A DNA stretch of 6,034 nt from RGIG8775 sp045660295 (GTDB taxonomy: Bacteria; Bacillota; Clostridia; Oscillospirales; CAG-272): the NCBI GenBank assembly GCA_045660295.1, contig JAZRDN010000002.1, forward strand, positions 1 to 6,034, in the 5' to 3' direction. Each line of letters starts with the position of its first letter. The first letter of the stretch is position 1. Made by a program: the position numbers and the translations under genes. Shown here in pieces: positions 1 to 5,868 of the stretch. Below the pieces are notes generated by a model that had not been told where the DNA came from, did no database searches, and worked only from the letters and a program-made list of their open reading frames with translations.

Positions 1-1047
1 GTCGTCAAAGGGGAAGAATGCGTCAGAGCCGAGCGCCACGCCTGTGATAGTATCAAGGTACGCTCTCTGCTCCTCGCGTGTGAAGGGCTCGGGGCGGGTG
101 GTGAAGTACTTCTGCCAGTTGCCGTCAGCGCAAACGTCCTCCTCGTTCTGGTTGATGTAACCGTCGATAACGTTGTCGCGGTCGGGTCTGCCAAGCTCGG
201 GCTTGAAGGGAAGCGCGAGAACCTTGTCGTTCTGGCGCAAGAACCATGTGTCAGCCTTGCCGCCCGCGAGTCTGGTGCAGTGAACTCTCGACTGCTGACC
301 CGCGCCAACGCCGATAGCCTGACCGTCAACGGCGAAGCAAACAGAGTTGGACTGTGTGTATTTAAGTGTGATAAGAGCAATGATAAGGTCGCGGACAGCG
401 CTTTCGGGGTGCTCCTTCTTCTCTGTAACGATGTTGGAGAGAAGCGCGGGATTTATCTCGAAGTTGTTGCGTCCCTGCTCAAAGGTGATGCCGTAAACCT
501 GCTTCTGCTCGATGGGAGCGGGAATATAGTTTTCGTCAATCTTTACTATATTGTAGCCGCCCTTTTTCTTGGACTTGAGAATTTCAAGTGCCTCGGGCTC
601 GTAGCCGGGGGCGATGATGCCGTCGGAGACCTCGCGCTTTATCATAAGCGCGGTGGTAACGTCGCAGACGTCGGAAAGCGCTACCCAGTCGCCGAAGGAG
701 CACATTCTGTCGGTACCTCTCGCTCTGGCGTAGGCGCAGGCAAGGGGAGACTCGTCAAGACCCTCGATGTCTTCAACGAAGCAAGCCTTTTTGAGCTTTT
801 CGGAGAGGGGGAGACCTATAGCCGCCGAGGTAGGGCTTACGTGCTTGAAGGAAGCGACCGCGGGCATACCGAGAGCCTCCTTTATCTCCTTGACAAGCTG
901 CCAGGAGTTGAACGCGTCAAGGAAGTTTATGTAACCCGGTCTGCCGTTGAGGATCTCAATGGGAAGCTCGCTTCCGTCTGCCATGAAAATCTTCGAGGGC
1001 TTCTGGTTGGGGTTACAGCCGTATTTGAGTTCAAATTCTTTCATCAT
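1..1047 (-). CDS. purH: Stand-alone AICAR formyltransferase (partial, C-terminus cut by window edge)
   Basis: Transfers a formyl group from 10-formyl-tetrahydrofolate to AICAR (ZMP), giving FAICAR, the ninth step of purine synthesis in the cytoplasm. I translated 349 residues with no stop before the left edge. The protein begins directly with LKYGCNPNQ (residues 7-15), which corresponds to the start of the transformylase domain of bifunctional PurH (LRYGENPHQ in E. coli). The N-terminal IMP cyclohydrolase domain is therefore absent by design, not by truncation. The catalytic Lys-His pair is K68-H69 in SFKHVSP. Other family landmarks are SNSVCF and GAGQQSRVHC in the centre and SDAFFPF (341-347) at the edge. 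Stand-alone members are, as I recall, about 390 residues, so roughly 40 are missing. Two ATG codons lie in tandem (1045-1047 and 1042-1044); a GAGG that overlaps the upstream stop codon serves either. It lies 7 nt after the PurO-type cyclohydrolase, which catalyses the following step. Confidence 0.95.
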   Translation of the reverse strand, partial: MMKEFELKYGCNPNQKPSKIFMADGSELPIEILNGRPGYINFLDAFNSWQLVKEIKEALGMPAVASFKHVSPTSAAIGLPLSEKLKKACFVEDIEGLDESPLACAYARARGTDRMCSFGDWVALSDVCDVTTALMIKREVSDGIIAPGYEPEALEILKSKKKGGYNIVKIDENYIPAPIEQKQVYGITFEQGRNNFEINPALLSNIVTEKKEHPESAVRDLIIALITLKYTQSNSVCFAVDGQAIGVGAGQQSRVHCTRLAGGKADTWFLRQNDKVLALPFKPELGRPDRDNVIDGYINQNEEDVCADGNWQKYFTTRPEPFTREEQRAYLDTITGVALGSDAFFPFDD

Positions 1048-1052
1048 TTATA

Positions 1053-1056
1053 CCTC
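1053..1056 (-). promoter_or_regulatory. Ribosome binding site of the AICAR formyltransferase, overlapping the upstream stop
   Basis: GAGG begins inside the TGA stop codon of the cyclohydrolase gene (the GA of TGA plus two G). It lies 5 nt before the first ATG and 8 nt before the second. The overlap implies translational coupling of the two final pathway enzymes. The spacing does not decide clearly between the two tandem ATGs, although 8 nt to the second is closer to the usual optimum. Confidence 0.7.
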
Positions 1057-1771
1057 ACACGTTTTTATTTACTATTCTTGTGTCGCTCTCGCCTGTGGCA
1101 ATGTCAATATATCTTACAAACAGCGAAACCTTGTTGTCTTCGTTAAGGTTAGTCCAGATAAGGTCTGTAAGAGTGTCGATATCCACATCGGGGAGCTCAA
1201 GTGTTTTGGGCTCGCCCTCAAAGGAGGGGAGGGGATTGCCGTCGCAGTTGTAGGTGTGGATGAACTTTGCTTTGCCCGCAATGGGGTTCTGGTAAGCGTA
1301 TGTAAATCTCTCGCAGGAGCTGTCGTCACCCTCTGCGCTCTTAAGAATTGACATTGCGTAGTTCATGTCGCCGTTCTCGCGGTGAATGATACCCGAAATT
1401 CTGGGGGTGAAGTTGGGCTTGTCGTCCTCAAACTCTCTTGTTCTGAGCGCTTGCTCAAATGTCATCTGCTTGTCCATAAGGTCGTAGATAGTGTCGGTCT
1501 GGTCGCCGTTAGTGACGATAGTCTTGTTGCCGAGAACTCTTACGGGGTAGTAGATGATAAGGTGGGGGTCAACCATTTTCGCCTCGTCAAAAGCCTTGGT
1601 ACGCATAGCGTCGCCCTCGGCAACGAAAACGCGGTTGCGGCTGTTTTCGCTTCTGCCCATGATAAAGTAGGCTGTTACAGCCTTTTTGCCGTCGGCGCTC
1701 TTGCCGATAATGATTCCTCTGCCGTGGTAGGCAAGGGAGTTAAGCTCGTCTTTGATTGCCTTGATTTTCAT
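1055..1771 (-). CDS. purO: IMP cyclohydrolase, PurO/PF07826 family
   Basis: Closes the second ring of the purine by dehydrating FAICAR to IMP, the last step of the pathway. The 238-residue protein is unrelated to the MGS-like cyclohydrolase domain of ordinary bacterial PurH. Instead it has the marks of the PurO family first defined in archaea: the early GRGIIIG segment (17-23), the basic motif GRSENSRNR (39-47), and NGDQTDTIYD (88-97), which resembles the NG.HTDTI segment of archaeal PurO. TPRISGII follows in mid-protein. The C-terminal third is acidic and less familiar to me. The ATG at 1771 has a good GGAG 7 nt upstream (1779-1782). The gene sits directly before the AICAR formyltransferase, which lacks a cyclohydrolase domain, so the two together replace PurH. 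The symbol purO is by family; bacterial members are often annotated only as IMP cyclohydrolase. Confidence 0.9.
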   Translation of the reverse strand: MKIKAIKDELNSLAYHGRGIIIGKSADGKKAVTAYFIMGRSENSRNRVFVAEGDAMRTKAFDEAKMVDPHLIIYYPVRVLGNKTIVTNGDQTDTIYDLMDKQMTFEQALRTREFEDDKPNFTPRISGIIHRENGDMNYAMSILKSAEGDDSSCERFTYAYQNPIAGKAKFIHTYNCDGNPLPSFEGEPKTLELPDVDIDTLTDLIWTNLNEDNKVSLFVRYIDIATGESDTRIVNKNV

Positions 1772-1810
1772 ATGTTTTCTCCAAAATTGAATTTTAAATT
1801 GGTGTGTTGC

Positions 1811-1833
1811 AGGGCGGGGCTTGCTCCCGCCCT
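1811..1833. repeat. GC-rich REP-like palindrome in the purN-purO gap
   Basis: Perfect 8-bp arms agggcggg (1811-1818) and cccgccct (1826-1833) surround a 7-nt loop, in an otherwise AT-rich 71-nt intergenic gap. Neither strand has a T-run after the hairpin, so it is not an intrinsic terminator. Short GC-rich palindromes of this composition recur between genes in many gut Clostridia, so I read it as a copy of a REP-like dispersed element. In the RNA it could stabilise the upstream message or slow ribosome or polymerase passage. The copy number cannot be judged from this window. Confidence 0.65.
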
Positions 1834-1842
1834 ACGGGATAA

Positions 1843-2472
1843 CTATTTTATATAAACCTTATTGTCCTTTACGGTTATTCTATCCTCGCAGAACAGCTTA
1901 ACCGCTTCGGGGAGGATTTTCCATTCGGCTTCTTCCATTATGCGCTTTTGGAGTGTTTCGGGGGTGTCGTCCTGCTTGACTTCAACCGCCTTTTGAAGAA
2001 CTATGGGACCCGCGTCACATTCGGGGGTGACGATATGTACCGTTGCGCCCGAAACCTTTACGCCTTTTTGGAGCGCCGCTTCGTGGACGTGAAGTCCGTA
2101 AAATCCCTTTCCGCAGAAAGAGGGAATAAGCGCGGGGTGGACGTTAAGTATGCGGTTTGGAAATCTTTCGTAAACCTGCTCGTCGATTATTGTAAGGAAG
2201 CCCGCAAGCACCACGAGGTCAATGCCCGCCTCTTCAAGTGTATCGGCAAGAGCCCCCGAGTAGTCGGCTATGCTGTCGTACTCTTTTCTCGCGAGAACTT
2301 TGCCCTCTATGTTGTTGTTTTTCGCTCTTTCGAGTGCGTAAACGTCGGGCTTTGAGGCTATTACAAGGGTTATTTTACCCTCGCCAAGCTCACCGCGCTT
2401 TTCGGCGTCGATAAGCGCCTGGAGATTTGTTCCGCCGCCCGAAACGAGAACGCCTATTTTCTTTTCTGCCAT
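1843..2472 (-). CDS. purN: Phosphoribosylglycinamide formyltransferase (GART), folate-dependent
   Basis: Formylates glycinamide ribonucleotide with 10-formyl-tetrahydrofolate to give FGAR, the third step of the pathway. The 209-residue protein is of normal length for the family (E. coli 212). The N-terminal nucleotide-binding loop is VSGGGTNLQALID (10-22). The catalytic residues correspond to N110 and H112 in NVHPALIP, and to D153 in the segment ATVHIVTPECDAGP (143-156); these match N106, H108 and D144 of E. coli PurN. The variant CGKGFYG after the catalytic loop replaces the E. coli YPG-type sequence and is, as I recall, common in clostridial forms. The start is 3 nt after the purM stop, with GGAG inside the last purM codons, so the two are probably translationally coupled. 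The TAG stop is followed by the REP-like gap. Confidence 0.97.
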   Translation of the reverse strand: MAEKKIGVLVSGGGTNLQALIDAEKRGELGEGKITLVIASKPDVYALERAKNNNIEGKVLARKEYDSIADYSGALADTLEEAGIDLVVLAGFLTIIDEQVYERFPNRILNVHPALIPSFCGKGFYGLHVHEAALQKGVKVSGATVHIVTPECDAGPIVLQKAVEVKQDDTPETLQKRIMEEAEWKILPEAVKLFCEDRITVKDNKVYIK

Positions 2473-2475
2473 GTC

Positions 2476-3519
2476 TTACTCCAAGATAACGCCGTCGTCG
2501 CCCTTGATTATCTCACCGATAAGGTAAGCGTCCTCGCCGTTTGCGCGAAGTATCTCAAGAGCCTTGTCAGCCTCTGCCGCGGGAACTACAACGCTCATAC
2601 CAACGCCCATGTTGTATGTGTTGTACATATCGCGCTCGGGAATGTTGCCTGTCTTTGCGATAAGCTCGAAAATGGGGAGAACCTTGACAGCCGACTTGTT
2701 TATCTTAGCGGTAAGACCCTTCGGGATAGAACGCGGAATATTTTCGTAGAAGCCGCCGCCCGTGATGTGGCTGATGCCCTTTACGTCTACCTTTTCAAGG
2801 AGCGCGAGGATAGATTTTACGTATATTCTTGTGGGTGTAAGAAGTGTCTCGGCAACGCTCTTGCCGCCAAGGTCGTCGCAGGGGGTGTAGAGAGATGCGG
2901 GGTTGTTGTCGATATCAAACACCTTACGAACCAGCGAGAAGCCGTTGGAGTGAACGCCGCTGGAAGCCAGCGCGATAACCACGTCGCCCTCAGCCATTCT
3001 CTCGTTGTCAAGAATCTTTTTCTTGTCAACGATACCTACAGCGAAGCCCGCCAGGTCGTATTCTTCCTCGGGCATCATGCCGGGGTGCTCGGCAGTCTCG
3101 CCGCCGATAAGCGCCGCGCCCGACTGAACACAGCCCTCGGCAACGCCGCCGACGATGTCTGCTATCTTCTCGGGGATATTCTTTCCGCAAGCGATGTAGT
3201 CAAGGAAGAACAGGGGCTTTGCGCCGCAGCAGATGATGTCGTTTACGCACATTGCTACCGCGTCGATGCCTATGGTGTCGTGCTTGTCCATGAGTATTGC
3301 CATTTTAACCTTTGTTCCGCAGCCGTCGGTGCCCGAAACGAGAACAGGCTCCTCCATGCCAGCCACGGGAAGTCCGAAGCAGCCGCCAAAGCCGCCTACG
3401 TCGTCAAGACAGCCCTCGTTTTTTGTGCGCGCGATGTGCTTTTTCATAAGGTCTACCGCACGGTATCCGGCAGTGATGTCAACTCCTGCCGCCTTGTAGC
3501 TTTCACTGTAACTTTTCAT
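2476..3519 (-). CDS. purM: Phosphoribosylformylglycinamidine cyclo-ligase (AIR synthetase)
   Basis: Uses ATP to close the imidazole ring of FGAM, giving AIR (step five). The 347 residues match the usual family length (E. coli 345), and the protein belongs to the PurM/ThiL/SelD ATP-binding superfamily. Signature segments in order: the N-terminal SYSESYKAAGVDI, SGTDGCGTK (62-70), MCVNDI (90-95) followed by LFFLDYIACGK, GGETAEHPGMM (139-149), ASSGVHSNGFSLVRK (185-199), HITGGGFYEN (251-260) and the C-terminal YNMGVGM (302-308). No key motif is missing. The ATG at 3519 has an AAAGG (3531-3535) 11 nt upstream, a somewhat distant and weak ribosome site compared with the GGAG of its neighbours. It starts 28 nt after purF, with no terminator between, and its last codons carry the purN ribosome site. 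Confidence 0.98.
   Translation of the reverse strand: MKSYSESYKAAGVDITAGYRAVDLMKKHIARTKNEGCLDDVGGFGGCFGLPVAGMEEPVLVSGTDGCGTKVKMAILMDKHDTIGIDAVAMCVNDIICCGAKPLFFLDYIACGKNIPEKIADIVGGVAEGCVQSGAALIGGETAEHPGMMPEEEYDLAGFAVGIVDKKKILDNERMAEGDVVIALASSGVHSNGFSLVRKVFDIDNNPASLYTPCDDLGGKSVAETLLTPTRIYVKSILALLEKVDVKGISHITGGGFYENIPRSIPKGLTAKINKSAVKVLPIFELIAKTGNIPERDMYNTYNMGVGMSVVVPAAEADKALEILRANGEDAYLIGEIIKGDDGVILE
2479..2482 (-). promoter_or_regulatory. purN ribosome binding site inside the purM end
   Basis: GGAG lies in the last codons of purM, 6 nt before the purN ATG, with the purM TAA between them. The arrangement fixes the purN start at 2472 and implies that ribosomes finishing purM restart on purN. 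Confidence 0.75.
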
Positions 3520-3547
3520 GTTCGTTATTTCCTTTCAAGTCAAAAAT

Positions 3548-4996
3548 TTATTGCTTCTTTGGTTTGTCAGACAGCTTTCTGTCCAAATTTATGTCGTTGG
3601 GGTCAAGCGGCTTGGGGGGCTCTATGGGGTACTGTCCGTCAAAGCATGCCGTGCAGAATGTCAAGCCCTTCTCGGTGGCGAGCTGTTTCGCGTGCTCCAC
3701 ACTGAGATAACCCACGCTGTCCGCGCCCAGCTCCTTGGCGATGTCCTCCATGCTGTTGTGGCGGCAGGCTATGAGCTTGTCGGTGGAGTCGATATCGGTT
3801 CCGTAATAGCAGGGGCGGATAAAGGGAGGTGAGGATATGCGGAGATGAATCTCCTTTGCCCCCGCCTCGCGCACGAGGCTGACAAGACGCTGAAGTGTTG
3901 TTCCGCGGACGATAGAGTCGTCAACCATCACTATCTTTTTGCCCTTGAGCACCGACTCAATGGGGTTGAGCTTTATGCGAACCATGTTTTCTCTGGTCTT
4001 TTGACCCGGAACTATAAAGGTTCGTCCGATATATTTGTTCTTGAGGATACCCACCTCGTAGGGAATACCCGACTCGCGGGCGTAGCCCGTAGCCGCGTCA
4101 AGTCCCGAATCGGGAACGCCGATAACCACGTCGGCGTCAACGGGGTGCTCCTTCGCAAGGAATTCTCCCGCGCGGACTCTCGCCTCGTGCACCGAGGTTC
4201 CGTCTATAACAGAGTCGGGGCGGGCTGTGTATATATACTCAAATACGCAAGAGGCATTGGGCTTTTTGCCGCAGTGGTCTTTTATAGACTCCACCTCTCC
4301 GTCCTTTATAACTATTATCTCGCCCGGCTCAAGGTCGCGGATGAGCTTTGCGCCCACGGCGTTCAGCGCGCAGCTTTCGGAGGCGATGACGTAGCTTCCG
4401 TCGGACTTCATGCCGTAGCAGATAGGCTTCATGCCGTACTCGTCGCGGCAGGCAACCAGCTTTTGCGGAGACATTATAAGAATGGCGTAAGCGCCCTTTA
4501 GCCTGTACATGGCTTTGTTGAGCGCTTCCTCTATGGAAGGCGCCTGAAGACGCTCGCCCGTGATGACGTAGGTCATTATTTCGGCGTCGCTGGACGTCTG
4601 GAAGATAGAGCCCTTAAGCTCGAATTCGCGCTTTAATTCAACGGCGTTGGTAAGCGTGCCGTTGTGAGCCAGCGCCATTTGCCCCTTGATGTGGTTTACC
4701 ACCAACGGCTGAGCGTTGGCGCGCCCCTTGGTTGAGGACGTTCCCATGCGGACGTGTCCGATAGCCATGTTGCCCGTGCCGAGGCTTGCCAGAGTGTTGG
4801 CGTCAAAGACCTCGCTTGCCGTGCCGTTGTCAACGTGGGCGTGGAATACTCCGTCGTCGTTGACTACGATGCCGCAGCTTTCCTGTCCTCTGTGTTGGAG
4901 AGCGTAAAGCCCGTAGTAGGTGGATGTGGCGACATCCTGTGACTTTGTAGGCGTGTATATGCCGAATACACCGCATGCTTCTTTGGTTTTTCTCAT
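3548..4996 (-). CDS. purF: Amidophosphoribosyltransferase (glutamine PRPP amidotransferase), Fe-S type
   Basis: Catalyses the committed first step: PRPP plus glutamine gives 5-phosphoribosylamine. The 482 residues carry an N-terminal Ntn-type glutaminase domain and a C-terminal PRTase domain. The nucleophile is C8 in EACGVFG, to be exposed by removal of MRKTKEA; further glutaminase motifs are HRGQ (35-38), GHVRMGTSS (80-88) and HNG (111-113). The PRPP loop is VMVDDSIVRGTT (356-367). C250, C396, C448 and C451 (in CVFEYIY, RPCYYG and CTAC) align with the four [4Fe-4S] ligands of B. subtilis PurF, so this is the oxygen-sensitive cluster type. The frame stays open to an ATG at 5128, but that start would overlap purE by 89 nt and hide the nucleophile behind 44 basic extra residues. 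The ATG at 4996 has GGAG 8 nt upstream and yields the expected short propeptide. Confidence 0.97.
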   Translation of the reverse strand: MRKTKEACGVFGIYTPTKSQDVATSTYYGLYALQHRGQESCGIVVNDDGVFHAHVDNGTASEVFDANTLASLGTGNMAIGHVRMGTSSTKGRANAQPLVVNHIKGQMALAHNGTLTNAVELKREFELKGSIFQTSSDAEIMTYVITGERLQAPSIEEALNKAMYRLKGAYAILIMSPQKLVACRDEYGMKPICYGMKSDGSYVIASESCALNAVGAKLIRDLEPGEIIVIKDGEVESIKDHCGKKPNASCVFEYIYTARPDSVIDGTSVHEARVRAGEFLAKEHPVDADVVIGVPDSGLDAATGYARESGIPYEVGILKNKYIGRTFIVPGQKTRENMVRIKLNPIESVLKGKKIVMVDDSIVRGTTLQRLVSLVREAGAKEIHLRISSPPFIRPCYYGTDIDSTDKLIACRHNSMEDIAKELGADSVGYLSVEHAKQLATEKGLTFCTACFDGQYPIEPPKPLDPNDINLDRKLSDKPKKQ

Positions 4997-5004
4997 TCTT
5001 GTAT

Positions 5005-5008
5005 CTCC
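5005..5008 (-). promoter_or_regulatory. purF ribosome binding site that decides the start
   Basis: GGAG lies 8 nt before the ATG at 4996, within the 43-nt purE-purF gap. It favours this start over the upstream in-frame ATG at 5128 inside purE, and leaves a seven-residue propeptide before the catalytic cysteine. Confidence 0.8.
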
Positions 5009-5039
5009 GTGGTATTGGTATAAATATAAAACTTTCGGG

Positions 5040-5534
5040 TCAGGCGTTGTACTGCGCCTCAATAGCCGCGTTCTTAGCCAGAACCTTCTCCGCGCCCGCC
5101 TTGCGAGCCTCGTCCAGCTTGCTTGCAAGCTCGGCGTCGGTCACGGCGAGTATCTGAATAGCCAGCAGAGCCGCGTTAGCCGCGCCGTTTACCGCTACTG
5201 TGGCAACGGGCATGCCCGAGGGCATCTGAACTGTGGCGAGGAGTGCGTCCATGCCGTCAAGCACACCGCCCTTTACGGGGATACCGATGACGGGGAGAGT
5301 GGTGTTTGCGGCGATAGCGCCCGCAAGGTGAGCCGCCATACCTGCGGCGGCGATGATAGCGCCAAAGCCGTTTGCGCGCGCGTTCTGAGAGAACTCCTTT
5401 GCCTCAGTGGGGGTTCTGTGAGCCGAGTAAACGTGTACCTCAAAAGGTACGCCGTACTCCTTGAGTGTGTTAATAGCTTTTTCAACTACCGGAAGGTCGC
5501 TGTCGCTACCCATGATAATTCCTATTTTTTTCAT
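5040..5534 (-). CDS. purE: N5-carboxyaminoimidazole ribonucleotide mutase (class I PurE)
   Basis: Moves the carboxyl group of N5-CAIR to carbon 4, giving CAIR (step six). The 164-residue protein is of typical length and forms an octamer in known relatives. Motifs: GSDSDLP (9-15) for the phosphate site, SAHRTP (37-42) with H39 equivalent to the catalytic His45 of E. coli PurE, AAGMAAHLAG (63-72), and the C-terminal class I block LLATVQMPSGMPVATV (98-113). Class II PurE, which uses CO2 directly on AIR, differs in that block, so class I is well supported. Class I normally depends on PurK for its substrate, and no purK lies next to it here. It is the first gene of the operon. The ATG at 5534 has AAAGG (5542-5546) 7 nt upstream, just downstream of the riboswitch terminator. 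Confidence 0.97.
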   Translation of the reverse strand: MKKIGIIMGSDSDLPVVEKAINTLKEYGVPFEVHVYSAHRTPTEAKEFSQNARANGFGAIIAAAGMAAHLAGAIAANTTLPVIGIPVKGGVLDGMDALLATVQMPSGMPVATVAVNGAANAALLAIQILAVTDAELASKLDEARKAGAEKVLAKNAAIEAQYNA

Positions 5535-5559
5535 AATTTTTCCTTTCTTTTTCGCCCGT

Positions 5560-5614
5560 AAAAAACAAAAGGGCAGTCCTATCCTCAGCTATCCTGTAAG
5601 GAGAGGGCTTGCCC
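5560..5614 (-). terminator. Riboswitch-controlled intrinsic terminator before purE
   Basis: The RNA strand GGGCA (5614-5610) pairs with TGCCC (5575-5571). Inside this, CCTCTCCT (5606-5599) pairs with AGGATAGG (5585-5578) with one C-T mismatch, leaving a 13-nt loop. The hairpin is followed at once by TTTTGTTTTTT (5570-5560), a clear intrinsic terminator tail, and the purE start is only 25 nt further on. The GGGC at the base of the stem is also the 3' strand of aptamer helix P3 and part of the most conserved riboswitch segment. Terminator and ligand-bound aptamer are therefore mutually exclusive, giving an on-switch. A GGGC at 5557-5554 could pair with the GCCC at the terminator base and act as a further competitor. 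Confidence 0.85.
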
Positions 5615-5680
5615 AGACGGTCGGCTGATATTGCGCGCGGTTCCCATGTGGTCGATTCCACTGTTCCGTCGGTTTCCGCG
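5611..5680 (-). promoter_or_regulatory. ZTP (pfl, ZMP/ZTP) riboswitch aptamer
   Basis: Senses ZMP/ZTP, which accumulate when 10-formyl-tetrahydrofolate is short. Helix P1 is CGCGG (5680-5676) with CCGCG (5640-5636), a perfect 5 bp. Between them come the GACGGAACA junction (GACGG at 5670-5666), helix P2 of GTGG (5661-5658) and CCAC (5651-5648) around a 6-nt loop, and the TGGGAAC segment, comparable to the GGGGAGC of the consensus as I remember it. The hallmark 3' element CCGTCTGGGC (5620-5611) matches the consensus CCGCCUGGGC. Its CCGTC is complementary to GACGG, forming the family's pseudoknot with an apparent compensatory change. P3 is probably GCC (5625-5623) with GGC (5613-5611). Location upstream of purine genes and fusion to a terminator fit known members (Rfam RF01750). 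Confidence 0.9.
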
Positions 5681-5700
5681 GCTTCTGGTATGTCTTGGTC

Positions 5701-5720
5701 TGCGGAAAAAAAGCCCCGCA
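5701..5720 (-). other. Small leader hairpin upstream of the aptamer
   Basis: TGCGG and CCGCA form a perfect 5-bp stem around a 10-nt, T-rich loop. It lies between the proposed transcription start (about 5731) and the aptamer, so it would be the very 5' structure of the leader RNA. It may protect the 5' end or insulate aptamer folding. No T-run follows, so it is not a terminator. Confidence 0.4.
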
Positions 5721-5737
5721 AAAAGATTACTAATATT

Positions 5738-5766
5738 ATAATAACATATTTCCTCAAAAAAATCAA
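5738..5766 (-). promoter_or_regulatory. Probable sigma-A promoter of the pur operon
   Basis: TTGATT (5766-5761) and TATTAT (5743-5738) are separated by 17 nt in a strongly AT-rich patch. A consensus TATAAT overlaps at 5740-5735, but its spacing from TTGATT would be 20 nt. Transcription would begin near 5731, about 50 nt before the ZTP aptamer. This is the only convincing promoter upstream of purE in the window. I see no PurR-box-like sequence (CCGAAC pairs) around it, consistent with control at the RNA level. Confidence 0.55.
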
Positions 5767-5868
5767 GCGAATTAGAAAAAATACATATAAAATTTTCGCC
5801 ATTTCTACACTCTTTTTGTTGTGCTTTTTGACCAACCGCCTCGCACTGTGTTCGCACCGCAACCTGCG

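Noticed and set aside
280..1146. Plus-strand ORF of 288 codons
   Set aside because: It is antisense to the clearly coding AICAR formyltransferase and has no family motif or ribosome site; it is open because of the codon bias of the real gene.
1811..1833. Intrinsic terminator between purN and purO
   Set aside because: The hairpin is strong, but no T-run follows on either strand, and the two flanking genes belong to one pathway and orientation.
2767..3705. Plus-strand ORF of 312 codons
   Set aside because: It runs antisense across the end of purF and most of purM, both of which have full sets of family motifs; its product looks like a shadow translation.
4997..5039. PurR-box-like sequence (cccgaaag) in the purE-purF gap
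   Set aside because: It is a single weak match lacking the CGAAC core and the paired arrangement expected for PurR.
4997..5128. 44-residue N-terminal extension of PurF
   Set aside because: It overlaps the end of purE, is Arg-rich and low in complexity, and would place the catalytic cysteine far from the N-terminus; the ATG at 4996 has a proper GGAG.
5560..5730. Guanine/adenine (purine) riboswitch as an alternative leader identity
   Set aside because: The three-way junction and loop-loop segments of the purine aptamer are absent, whereas the pfl/ZTP elements are all present.
5506..5802. Minus-strand reading frame from the ATG at 5802 encoding a hydrophobic start, like a small secreted or membrane protein
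   Set aside because: It covers the promoter, the riboswitch and the terminator and runs into purE in another frame. The hydrophobic stretch comes from the T-rich promoter patch, and there is no good ribosome site.
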